64,000 nucleotides of DNA from Paramecium pentaurelia (lineage: Eukaryota; Ciliophora; Oligohymenophorea; Peniculida; Parameciidae): assembly GCA_905183005.1 (NCBI GenBank), contig CAJJDO010000096.1, positions 43,677 through 107,676 of the forward strand. Reading direction: 5' to 3'. Position 1 is the first letter of the stretch, and the number at the start of each line of letters is the position of its first letter. Below the pieces are notes generated by a model. That model had not been told where the DNA came from, made no database searches, and saw only the letters and a list, made by a program, of their open reading frames with translations. Position numbers and translations under genes: made by a program. This document shows, piece after piece, positions 24,181-36,351 of this stretch.

Positions 24181-26450
24181 AATTTTATTTTTTTGTTAAT
24201 TAATGTTCTTTTGTAGTTAATTTCAATTTTAATAGCAATCATATATTAAATAAAGAATTCCAATTATCCTGATTTTCGACTATCAAATCTACAGTGCTTT
24301 TTAACCCAAAAATTTTGACCATCTCAATGTTGTAAATTACATACTTTGATTTCTCTATAATTAAAATAGATTATTCTAAAGATTATAGAAATAATAATTT
24401 TATCAAAAATCAAATTTATAGTAAGAAATAATCTCTTTGAGATAGCTTATAATATATATATCACTTGTAGAAATTCAATAATTAGTTTTTCTTTATCCTT
24501 GACCTTTTTAATAATATTATACTATGCCTCTTCTTTATCACTTAATTTATGTTATTATAACTAACTAACAAGACACTAATCATATTTAATATATTTTATT
24601 TGTTGTCTAAATACAATAAATGTATTTTTGATTTTAGATTTAGTAAAATAGATATAGCTTAGAATCAGACTCATAAAGCAGAAAAGTTAAATCCTAAAAT
24701 AATTTGTGTAATTGACATATGTCCTATAATATAATTATGATTAAATCCTTAAGGTTAAAACTAAGGAGGGATTTGTCATTGAACTATTCTAGAATTAAGA
24801 AAATATCTCAAAGTTATAATTTTATTCCTACTTCCTCTATTAATTATAATTTATTCATAATTTAATTCTCAAGAAGTGTTAATTTGAACTAATAATGTTA
24901 TAATTAGTATGCAAGAATTACTTTTAGAAACTTTATGTGATTTAAGAAATTAAATCAATAAACATATCTAATTTACTATTAAATCACACTAAAAGCCATT
25001 TAAAGAATCATATAACATTTAATTCAACTTGATAAATTACTTTCAGAGTGCTTCTAATAAATATATTTTACATAAGAAATATAAGATTTCTGAAAATTAA
25101 AATAATTGTCTGAAATGCCTTAAATATAAATAAAAATTAATTAATCATTTTGGAACTTAAGACAAAACTTATTGTTTGTTACTGATTGAAAAGAATTGTA
25201 AGTAATCACATTATTTATATTCTGTTACATTTTTGAATAAAAAATGGTGATTAAATTCCAAACATAATATCGAATGAGGTTTACTTTTAATAAATATAAC
25301 TTCAAATTTCCTTTTTAACTTTAGGGGATCACAATTTCTCACTTATTTAGATTAAAAAATATTATTATCGGAATATAATTTTTTGTATAAAATTAAATCC
25401 TAATTTATTATTTCAAAATGCTAAAATGAAAACATTTGTAGATATCTTATCTTCTATCATATTATTGCTTTTTCTTTGTTTAAATTATTTCCATTAATTA
25501 TAACACTCAAATATAATTTCGAGATAATTTTTAAACATATTAAAAAGAAAATTAGCAACCCAATCTACGCAAATACAATTTATATTTGTTTATTTAAAGA
25601 TTAATAGATTTAAAAATTCTCATCTGAGATGTTTAATAGCGTGAACACTACTATTGGAATTTCATTTGATAAAATAGCTAATAGTTGAATTTTATTTATT
25701 GTATTTATTTTATTTTAGGTTTAAAATCTAAAATCAAAATAATTGAAGTAGTTTTAACTAGTAATATTAGTAGGCTTTACAGTATAAGATAAAATTTAAA
25801 TTATGTTAAAAGAAAATGAAAAGAGAATTATTTAAATAAAATTAACTTTCCGTATTATAATTGAAAAACTTATATAATTTTATTACCATATGTTTTTCAA
25901 ATCCAAAAAGGAAATCAAAATTATGTTTCCTAAATACACAAAACAAATTAATAAGGAAACTCTATATTGAATTTCAGACTTTTTATTGGAAATTAAAAAT
26001 ACCAACTTTAAACATTAAGTCTTAACTTTTTGCATAAATAAATTTAATAAAAGCTTCTTTACTGATGATCCTTTTAATTTCTAAGTTCTTCTTTTTAAAT
26101 TGATATAGATAAATAGAAAGAGATCTTATAATTTTCCATCTAAATTTTTGAATATTATAGAAAACCTTTCTTAAAAAAATATGTTTCGAAATATATTTTC
26201 ATATACATACAGAAGTAAACAAAAGGTACAGACAAAAAAATTTAGAACATCAAACTATCAATATTTCTAAGCAAATTAGCATTTATTTAATACTCTTTAA
26301 ACTTAAGTGCACTCTGTTAAAACTATTTTGAAATATATTTGAATTTAAATCTGGAAAGTTTAAAAAATTCAAAAATGGTTGCAAAGCAATGAAATTAGAA
26401 GATTCAAAATAAATATAAATGTTTTAAGGGTATTCTAATTTTATTAAAAT
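24181..26450. other. AT-rich stretch without a confident gene
   Basis: No coding, RNA or repeat signal that I could support in these 2.3 kb; composition is uniformly AT-rich. Confidence 0.55.
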
Positions 26451-27233
26451 ATGTCTAATAATGAAATTATTTATGAAAACCTCCCCAAAAGCAACATTAA
26501 AAAGCCACTACAACTCAAACTAATCATCATACAATAGCCAGCTTTTTATAAAGTCTTAGAAGCTGTTAATTGAGATCTTGTCAGAATTTAGGAACTGTAA
26601 GTTCAATTGATACATTAGTTAGAGATAAAAACATTACATTTTCATCCAAAATGGTTTCATTTAATTAATACTAAATATTTGAGTAGTATTTATTTAGTAA
26701 GTAAACTTAGAATTCATATTGAATATTCTTAAATTCATTTTGAGAGATTTGAACTATTGGATTGCAATTTATAAAATATTCATCAGATGATAACTCAATA
26801 ATTTAAAATGAATATTTAGTAGGAAAATTATCTATTTTTGAATTGTTGCCAAGTATAATTTTTTAGAAAATTACAATTTGTTATATTAGTAATACATTGT
26901 CTAATTCAAATATTCAAAAATAGATAATTAAATCAAAAACACTGATTTTTTTATTAGAGTCTTAATAATTGTTAAAGGCTTGGAAACAAATTCAAGTAAC
27001 AATATGTTATAATTTTTCTGAATGTATCTATTAGCCATTACTTAACAATAAAAAGCTATAAAATTGCTGTTGATAATTTAAATTATCCTAAATTAAATAA
27101 AGTTAATAATCTTTCATTATAGGATTTTGAGGAAATATAACCAGCTAAAGAATATTTACTCGTAATTTTTTATTTAAATATATTCCTCTAAATGTATATC
27201 TTTGGTTATACCCTTATATCAATAAATTATTGA
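26451..27233 (+). pseudogene. 261-codon frame interrupted by two TGAs
   Basis: From ATG 26451 one register runs to TGA 27231 with internal TGAs at 26571 and 26943. Coding-like text on both sides (MSNNEIIYENLPKSNIKKPL, then DLVRIQELQVQLIHQLEI, and later KVNNLSLQDFEEIQPAKEY) suggests one protein. TGA 26571 sits between EAVN and DLVR, where tryptophan would fit. No domain recognised. It ends about 90 bp before the N run, so a continuation could be lost in the gap. Confidence 0.33.
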
Positions 27234-27319
27234 TGTAATCTTTTCTCAATAATTCTTAATAGATGAGTCTTGTCATAAATTACTACATAATGCCCAAAAA
27301 CAAAGCTATAATAAGATAA

Positions 27320-28306
27320 NNNNNNNNNNNNNNNNNNNNNNNNNNNNNNNNNNNNNNNNNNNNNNNNNNNNNNNNNNNNNNNNNNNNNNNNNNNNNNNNN
27401 NNNNNNNNNNNNNNNNNNNNNNNNNNNNNNNNNNNNNNNNNNNNNNNNNNNNNNNNNNNNNNNNNNNNNNNNNNNNNNNNNNNNNNNNNNNNNNNNNNNN
27501 NNNNNNNNNNNNNNNNNNNNNNNNNNNNNNNNNNNNNNNNNNNNNNNNNNNNNNNNNNNNNNNNNNNNNNNNNNNNNNNNNNNNNNNNNNNNNNNNNNNN
27601 NNNNNNNNNNNNNNNNNNNNNNNNNNNNNNNNNNNNNNNNNNNNNNNNNNNNNNNNNNNNNNNNNNNNNNNNNNNNNNNNNNNNNNNNNNNNNNNNNNNN
27701 NNNNNNNNNNNNNNNNNNNNNNNNNNNNNNNNNNNNNNNNNNNNNNNNNNNNNNNNNNNNNNNNNNNNNNNNNNNNNNNNNNNNNNNNNNNNNNNNNNNN
27801 NNNNNNNNNNNNNNNNNNNNNNNNNNNNNNNNNNNNNNNNNNNNNNNNNNNNNNNNNNNNNNNNNNNNNNNNNNNNNNNNNNNNNNNNNNNNNNNNNNNN
27901 NNNNNNNNNNNNNNNNNNNNNNNNNNNNNNNNNNNNNNNNNNNNNNNNNNNNNNNNNNNNNNNNNNNNNNNNNNNNNNNNNNNNNNNNNNNNNNNNNNNN
28001 NNNNNNNNNNNNNNNNNNNNNNNNNNNNNNNNNNNNNNNNNNNNNNNNNNNNNNNNNNNNNNNNNNNNNNNNNNNNNNNNNNNNNNNNNNNNNNNNNNNN
28101 NNNNNNNNNNNNNNNNNNNNNNNNNNNNNNNNNNNNNNNNNNNNNNNNNNNNNNNNNNNNNNNNNNNNNNNNNNNNNNNNNNNNNNNNNNNNNNNNNNNN
28201 NNNNNNNNNNNNNNNNNNNNNNNNNNNNNNNNNNNNNNNNNNNNNNNNNNNNNNNNNNNNNNNNNNNNNNNNNNNNNNNNNNNNNNNNNNNNNNNNNNNN
28301 NNNNNN
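27320..28306. other. Assembly gap (987 N)
   Basis: A run of N. Sequence content is unknown and the true gap size may differ. Confidence 1.
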
Positions 28307-30104
28307 AATAAATCTAAGGAAATTCTAAGTTATTAAAAAAGAAGGTAAAATAAATAATTGCTGTATTCATATTATCTTGTAAATGATAGATTTTATATTT
28401 TATTCTTGATATTTTCTTTTAAAGTTTCAAATAATTTATTTAAAAATCATTATCAATTTTTTAAAAGTTTCTTTTACTTTCTGATAATCTGAAATTACCC
28501 AAGTTCTTCTTATGTCGTTCTCAGTATTAAAAGAATTCCATAAAGAAACTTAATCAAGGTATTTATTCCTTTTTTCAAAGTAATTATTTCTTAAAAATTC
28601 ACTTTATAAAAGTTATTTTAATTTTCAAAAGATTATTGTTATTTCATTTTTTAATAATATATGATTTCAATATATTAAATATTAATAATTTATAATGTTT
28701 CCTAATGATATTCGAATTGTGATCAAAGTGGCCAGATTAATCTTTCTGCAGTAATTTTTTTATTAAATTCGAGACTATAGTGATTAAAAGTCTAAATAAA
28801 TTAATATTTTTGCGAGCAAGATTTAGGTAAAATTGGATATTAGGACTTGTTGATGTAGTTCTAAAAAATAAATTTTAAATTATGAAAGCTTAAATAAGAA
28901 AAATATATCATTTATATTCAATTATTTTTATAAATTAACTTATTGATTTTATTTATCGGCCAGACATTTTCATACTTATTTAATAGTGATTACATTTATT
29001 CAATTTAAAAAATATTAAGCTCAAGTAAATTTTTTGTAATCCTCCTAAACCAGATTTACACAAATATATCTTTATCTCACCAAATCAAGAATAACATGAT
29101 TGAAATCGTATAAACGAACTTTAATTTAGACTTATGATTGAGATAATTAGATGTATAAGTGCTTTCTGTACTCTTTTTCATATTTTAGCTTTCTGACAAT
29201 TATGTACAATAAGACAATAAACCCTTATAGTAAATTTGGAGAGTCGACAGCATAATGATTAAATAATTAATGTAAACTTTTTGATTTATATTTTACTCAT
29301 CTTTTCTAATTATTATAAATAGATTTAAATTTTTTAAATAATTTCCAACATCTACAAAAAATGATAACATTGATTATTGTTGAATGACTCCATGAATTTA
29401 TTTTAGCATTTCTTCTGATAGTCTTTTTAGTTCAGAATTTAGTTTTGATGAGAGCCATCAAAATATATCATGAATAAATCAATTTACTTCGAATATCAAG
29501 TGCCTAAAAAAGGCTTAAGAATAAAATGAAATAATCAAAGTAATTCTAATGAAATAATTAAATTAGTATACTATATCGGTATATTTATATCTGATAAAAA
29601 TTACAATTATAATTATATCATTTTCAAAATTATTAGGAACTAGAAAATTTATTTAACAAAATAAATATTTACACAGGATAACTTTGTTATGTATAGATTT
29701 GTGAATGAGAATATTTTTGGGTAAATTAAAACTTATGTCTGTAAAAGAAATAAAGATGCATGGAATACATTTAACTAATAGAAATTATAGAATATTTAAT
29801 TTTTTTTTATATGCTCTCTAAGAGATTATCTTAAAATATATTTTAATTCTCAGAAGTAAGCAGAACATTTCATTATGATTTATGAGAATATAAAAATTAC
29901 TTTTATTTTGATTGAATAATTTAGAAAATTGATATATTTAATATTATAAATCAGTAATCTTAAATAATGATGCCGACAACATATTAAATATTTTGATATT
30001 TTAACATTGATCCAAAAATTTAATGAAGTATTAGAAAAAATAAAAATACAATATCTAAAATATAATCTTCTATTTTTTTTTTCTTTGTTAATACAGTTTT
30101 AGGA
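28307..30104. other. AT-rich stretch, one weak frame
   Basis: No confident gene. On the minus strand 28918-29181 (88 codons from ATG 29181, MKKSTESTYTSNYLNHKSK) has one internal TGA directly after a TGG tryptophan (LFLIW). It may be a remnant. Confidence 0.35.
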
Positions 30105-30857
30105 TGCTTGTTCATCTTACATAAGTGTCCTAAATTTATCTTCAGAAATAAAAGCAAATAGAGGAAATTATTATTTGTTATTGATAGAAGCGGTTCAATG
30201 GAAGGATTAAGAATAAATAAAACAAAGCAACCATTAGTTTAATCTAAAAAAGTATAATCAAATTAACGAATATTCATTAATATGATTAACTAGAGATGAA
30301 ATTAAAGCATAAATGATTTACACTTTTAAATTTGATGCCATTAATTTAGATTAGGTCTAGAGTAACTTATTACTTATAATTTAATAAAGCCCAGTAGAAT
30401 AAGTTAATGGTTTTCATTGAAAGAAGAAAATATTAAAAAGAAAATTGCCATGAAGTTTGAGTTTTTAATATTTGATTTCCACTCCAAAATCCTAGATTGG
30501 ATGAAAGCTGCAATTAAATTTTATCTAAAGTAAAACCCAGAATTGATGGTACTATTTTTAGATAAAAATAACTAGAGTTACCTACCTGTTATATATTGAA
30601 CTGGCTTATAAGAATCATATGCAGCTTATTGTGATCTTAAATAGCGTGATATAAGGAATATCGTAATAATCAAATCTCAGATGATTTTAACTACTTATGA
30701 TGATCATTAGCCTTTTTATCAAGTATGTAGAGTGTGCAGCTACTTGAGTAATGAGCCTTCATTCTTGATTGATGATGATGTAATACATTAATTAAGTGAT
30801 TTTTAAGAAAAAACCACTGAATCAATTAAGGTAACTTAAAGATTAAGATTTAAATGA
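30105..30857 (+). pseudogene. Remnant of a von Willebrand factor A domain gene
   Basis: The plus strand carries LLFVIDRSGSMEGLRINKTK near 30165-30230, with a complete MIDAS metal-binding motif D-x-S-x-S (DRSGS) at the end of a hydrophobic strand, as in vWA domains. The expected downstream helix soon breaks down: the frame meets TGA near 30298 and other frames take over (FKFDAINLDQ near 30330). A coherent segment from about 30595 to TGA 30855 (RDIRNIVIIKSQMILTTYDD, SFLIDDDVIHQLSDFQEKT) may be the C-terminal part. Several breaks have no intron solution, so this is a degraded copy. vWA proteins mediate metal-dependent binding; the original function is unknown. Confidence 0.5.
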
Positions 30858-31141
30858 ATACTAATAAGATCAAATTTAATTTACTTTAATTTCATTTAAG
30901 AAAATTCCTTATATAATAACATAAAATAATCAATAAGATTAAGTTCAATAAGGAGACTTAAAAATGAAGATATGATCAATTAATCCATCCAAATCATATC
31001 TTAGCTTCCATATGCTAAGTTTGTCATTAGGAAAAAGAATTTAACTAATTAATTAAAGAAACAACATCTCTTTCAAAATCAAAAATTAAAAAAAATTACA
31101 AAAAGTAAGATTATAAAACTTATTATACTATGATGTATCAA

Positions 31142-31414
31142 TCAGATTTTATTTGTAATGTTTTTTATGATTATGTATGTGAGAAAAAAACTGTTTGAAG
31201 ACTCACTTAAAAGGTCTTTCCACAAATTCGCTTACATAATGTTATCGTTTCCCCTCAGATAGTAAACACACCTCTTGGTAGAATATAATTATGGAACAAA
31301 AAGCTTTGGATATTAAATTGGGAAAACTGTTGTGTCATGTACATATACCAATCTACCTACATTCTACAGTTTATTAATCACTTTATCAATAAGCTAATAA
31401 TGGAACAATTTCAT
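31142..31414 (-). pseudogene. C-terminal gene fragment, 90 codons after a TGA
   Basis: From ATG 31414 to TGA 31142 the text is strongly coding (VGRLVYVHDTTVFPIQYPKL, RGNDNIMQANLWKDLLSES). Directly upstream and in register are the residues LLDGM followed by TGA and then PMK, so the start used here may only be internal and the TGA may replace a tryptophan. No domain named. It converges with the vWA remnant. Probably the 3' part of a decayed gene. Confidence 0.42.
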
Positions 31415-33053
31415 AGGTCACATTCCATCTAATAAATAATATTCCTAACTAATTCTGTAATTAAAAATTTTCAATATTTGCAAACTTACTATTTTTAAAT
31501 TTATATATCTTTCATGTTCCATCTAGTGGTATATTATTATTCTAAGACTCCAGTCTTTTAATTATGAATATGATTTACAAAGAATGTTTCTTTGTTCTCT
31601 AAAATTAACAATGTATTAGAAAATAATGGAGAACCTTCCACTTCTTTTCTACTCTAAATAGATTCAATTCAACCCTCAAAAAGAGAGAAGTTTTATGACT
31701 ATATCCAATATAATCTCTTGGGTAAATCTTGGTAAAAACCAAAAACTTAAGCTGCTTTCCTTTCTTTTTGTTTATAAAAACTAATGTCGAATAAATTATT
31801 CTTTATTTAAATAAGTATGGAATATGCTGAAGTTAGTTATTTTATCAAAAAAGAGAAAGTGCATGGCAATTGCAAAATCCCAGTTTATTATCCATTATTA
31901 AATTTTGTCCCACTTTAAATTAGCAGCATTATGTAAATTTGATTCAATCTTTAATTTCAAGTTATCAAATATGCAGGCATTTATAAATTAAATCAATTCA
32001 CAGTTTATAATTCTTATGACAAGATTTTCCAAGAAATTAAATTGAACTAGTTGTTGAAAGATTATAAACCCTGAAAATCTTTCATAATAGGCTTAAAAGT
32101 GGTGTGCATAATTTAATAATACAATGAGGTTGATTAATATCATTAGTAGAGAATAACAGTTCAAACTTTTTATTTGTGAAAAACATATATGGACATTATT
32201 ATCAAGAAGATTTCTTGTAAAGAATTCTTTGAACAATTAATGATTATCATTATTAATTAATATTTAATTGATCAATAAATTAATGTATATAATGTATATT
32301 GTAATATCTTATCAATATTATTATTAGAATCCTTGATAATCTACACTTTATTTTATATATTTATATATTTATATAAAAATAATTGGATGATTCTTAATAT
32401 CAAAACAAAAAAATAAAGGAGGGGCCTCATGTTCTTAGAAATCTGATTCATCAAGATGATAAAACCTGAAAACATTTAGATGATACATAAGAATTTTTAA
32501 TATCACTTCTTATCCTTTATAATGATTAGTATTATCAGAAGATATTATCCCTTAAATGAGATTTGATATTTCTATTATTTTAATAATTTTGATTGTATAA
32601 ATTATTAATTTGTATATCATTTCAATTAATTTCTAATGATTAAATCCATTTGCAGTATAACATATTTAATTTTTAATTCTTCTCAAATTTATAAGATCTT
32701 CTTTCTTTTTCGATAATGTAACTTTTTTAGCTCTTTAGAAGATTTATTAAACATCCTAATTAAAGCTTATGGAAAAACAACTATAAATCATTTTACAAGC
32801 ACATATTATTGATATTATGATATATAGTTCCATGAGATAGCTGTCTAGTTAGTGAAATTGATAATTTTTATATGGACTTAAAGTTTTCACTTAAACACTA
32901 AGCACACTTCTTAACTATTAAATAATAATATTTGAATTAATTAAATTCATAAGGTAAAGATTTTTTCTAAGTTTTTATGAATGGCTATTCAACAGCCTAT
33001 TAACATTAAAAAATTATTAATAATAATTTTAAAATTTAAATAAATATGTATTT
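31415..33053. other. AT-rich stretch without a confident gene
   Basis: No supported gene beyond the fragment ending at 31414. Scattered short frames only. Confidence 0.5.
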
Positions 33054-35522
33054 TCAGTTGAACACTTGATTTAATATCTCTACTTTACATCTACCTGCAA
33101 AATGAACACATGGATACAAATCTTTGGATGTATCAATATTCAAAGTCTATTAATAAATAAAATTTGATACAAATGATTGATTTGTGGATTATTTTGTCCA
33201 TTTCACGTACTTCTTTTGAATATCCACTTCAAAAATTATAATATCATTTGTTGAAAATGGAAATGATATTGAATAACCATTTTTATCTGTTTAATCATGA
33301 TTATAACAATAACCAGTATTGTATATATTATATGTTCTTTTGAAACTATTAATATCATAAATATACCCTCCTCCGATATTATAACAACCACTATAACTCT
33401 AACTCTAAACAATATCCCTAAAACCAATTCCTATCATTATGTTTTAAATTTCAATAATTTTAATAGCAAATTATATCACACCATTCTTAGGGATCATTTA
33501 ATCACACATACAACAATACCAACCACCAGAATTATTCTCAATAACTTTTCCATTTTAAGTTACTGAACAATTATTATTCTTATAAGTAGTTGAGAATGTC
33601 AGTGATTAAGAGAATTACTAAACCTACCTCAAATAAAGCCTTTACTTATACCAAAGTTTGTTATAATTATTTAAGCATTTCATCATTCTTCTGATTTTAT
33701 TGTTAGCAAATCTACAATTCTGCTTACTTCTCCTTAACAATAACTTCACATTAAGTTTCTATAAGAGTTTGAATACAATTAATTTTTTACTTTATTATTC
33801 TAGTTCTTTTACTTTAATTGATTAACCTTCATTTTATTTCCTTAAATCTTATATTAACTTTTTTTATTCTGCATCATTTTTCTTAAAGTCATTAATAACT
33901 TATTGATTCCCTAAATTATTTTTTTCACTTTCTGTTAGTTGATTTTACAGCGATTCCTTTTATTGCTTATGCAATTTTAACTCAGCTTCAATTTAATCAA
34001 ACTAAGTGAATTTTTGGATTAGAGATAAATCTTTTTGAAAATTCGATACATATTGTTTAAACTTATTAATACGAATAGAGTTGTACTTGCTATAATTATA
34101 TATCTTTGAATTCATTAGACAAACTACTTATTGTTTGTATGATTAAATTATACTTATTTAAGGCTTCATTTAAGATATCTTAATATAATTTAAAATGTTG
34201 TAATTATAAGTTAAGTTACTTCATCTATAAATGATTTGAAATGGGATTATCGTCTTATAAAATATCATTTTTCTATTCCTTAACATTTAATATATTTAAA
34301 CTTGACTCCTTAAAGATTTGATTAATCTTTTCAGTTGCAATCAAATCATTTTATAGTAATTTTCCAAAATTAGTTGATATAATTTCAAGTTAATTAAGGT
34401 CTTCTTTTTGAATATTTAATTGCTTTTCAACCAAAGCTTAGAATTTATCATTCTAACTTAATATTTCAGTTAATTCAGTAACTTACTCAGTACTCATTTA
34501 AAAAATCATATTTTCATTAAATTAATTAGTTTCATTTTAAGAGAACATTTAGTATTAAGTGTTTACCTTATTGATTATTTCTTAAATAGTGGAATTGTAC
34601 TTTTCTTTAATTTCTTCAAGGATCTCAATGATTTAAGATGATTTTAAGCATCTTTAATTCTGAAATCGTTTAACCTAATCACTAGTTTATCCTAAATATT
34701 CATTCCATCTAAAACTAGCATCTTCTAAGGTTGTGTATTTGATTGGATCATTAGATTATATACACTCAACACATGCTAATCTAGAAAACTGAGTTTATTC
34801 AGGATTCAAATTAACCATGATAATTTCTTTTCCATGTTTATTACATTAAATCTTCAAGCTTGGTGTTTTCTATTTTTTATTTTAAAAATAATTACTAATG
34901 GATCTTCCTCCTTTTTAGAAAGTAATTAGAGTTACTTTATATCTGGGTGTCCAGTTTCCACTTTAGTCTTTTCTAAGGCTTCTTTGATTTATGATAATTT
35001 TGGGCAATTAATTATCGATAGTAATTATTGCTAAATTGAATCGATATAAGAATTGTCATCCAGAAACTTCTCTAATTCTTTAGGAACTTCAAAGCTAAAT
35101 GATCCTTTGTAATTCTATGATAATATTTTGACATCTTCTTCAAAAGTAGAAACTAATGTTTTTGATTCTGATTCATCTAATTCATTTTCCATTAGAGTGA
35201 TTTTCTAATCTATGTTACTTTAAACTTTATCTAAGGTGTTGTTAATTAATAATTTAAATTCTTTAACTTATGATTGTATCTATTTAAAGTTTTCAATCCT
35301 ACTTTAATACGATTTGAGTTTGTTATTCAATTACTCACTTTTCATTTACTTAATCATTGTTTTTGTCTCTTCGACCAAAGCCATGTTTTAAATATCAATT
35401 TTTTCCATAAGGCACTTAATACAGAGGTATTTGTCCTTGTCAGCAGTTGATGATTTTAAATCTATAGTTAAAATTTCTAACTTATGCTTTTAACACAATT
35501 TCTTATCTAGATCAGATGACAT
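33054..35522 (-). CDS. Zinc-motif, coiled-coil, SPRY-like protein (two introns)
   Basis: ATG 35522 to TGA 33054, 803 residues after removing two introns: 34870-34895 (26 nt, GTAATT...AATAG) and 34090-34120 (31 nt, GTCT...TATAG). Two zinc-type motifs come first: C-x2-H ... C-x2-C around residues 10-38 (CQKHK, CIKC), and a second pair, CNKH and CVEC, after the first intron. A long Gln/Glu/Lys-rich coiled coil follows (SLQNQLTESEKNNLGNQQ, KKLIQDLRKQNEGQS). The C-terminal 180 residues resemble a SPRY/B30.2 sandwich (NIGGGYIYDI, YSISFPFSTNDIIIFEV, KKYVKWTK). This layout is like TRIM proteins without a RING. The second intron has a non-standard donor; without it the frame shifts by one base, so that junction is less certain. 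Substrate unknown. Confidence 0.78.
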
Positions 35523-35634
35523 TAATATAATTAATAAAATAAGATATTTTATAATTCCATTTTCTATTAAAATATTATTTTTTTATTTAATAAATTATAT
35601 TATAAAATATAATTAATTAATATAATATTTGATT

Positions 35635-35808
35635 AACTTCTCAAATTTATCTAAACTGGAAAGGAATCCCAGTGAAATTCCTTCAAACATAGCCAGAATG
35701 GATATGAAGCTTAGGGAACTTGAGATTGAGAGTAAGATGAAGGACCACCTCCTTATTTTTGTTCTGGTCCTAATACAGTTTCGGGACATTAAGATGATAG
35801 CCTACTGA
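35635..35808 (+). pseudogene. Short GC-richer coding-like fragment
   Basis: About 175 bp of raised GC with a plus-strand frame (LERNPSEIPSNIARMDMKL, then RELEIESKMKD) running into a hydrophobic stretch and TGA 35806; the same register stays hydrophobic afterwards (DLYCLLSLLLSIFIL). It may be a piece of a membrane protein gene, interrupted by TGA. Too short to assign. Confidence 0.25.
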
Positions 35809-36351
35809 GATCTTTATTGCCTTTTATCTCTATTGTTATCTATTTTTATACTTTAATAAGTAACTTGAAATTAGTTGAATATATGTACTAAATAGTATTT
35901 ATTCATCATATTTAACAGGATTTTTAAGGTTTGTTTACTATTATAAACTTCAATAATGGAATATCTAAAATTCTTTTACATATTCCAATATATTTTAGAA
36001 CTAATTGAAAGTTTAAAGATGCTTAACTTTTTAGTTTTAATATTTTGTGACTTGAATACTTTTCTTCTTGTTTACTTGCTAACATATCAGAAATACCACA
36101 TCTATTTCAGTCTGGCTTAATGGTTTATTGTCTTATTAATCATAACCTTATTTCTATGTTATTAAATTAAGATAATTATTTATTAAAGAGAATATTTAAA
36201 CCTTATTTAATAGAAATATTTATAATTATTATGGCAATACCGAAAAATATTTCATATCCTAAACTCATTTATTTAAAATTTCATCTAATGGTTAAGTATG
36301 TTCTCAAATTTTTAACAAAATCTTTCATACTTTATTTTAATAATTTATTTA

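Noticed and set aside
33236..33566. Overlapping 63- and 89-codon frames read with the standard code
   Set aside because: They are shadows of the SPRY-like coding region on the minus strand; the real frame uses TAA and TAG as glutamine.
34090..34153. A 64-bp internal eliminated sequence (IES) in the SPRY-like gene
   Set aside because: Removing 64 nt also restores frame, but its TA-flanked ends do not match the TAYAGYNR consensus well, and a 31-nt GT...TAG intron explains the join more simply.
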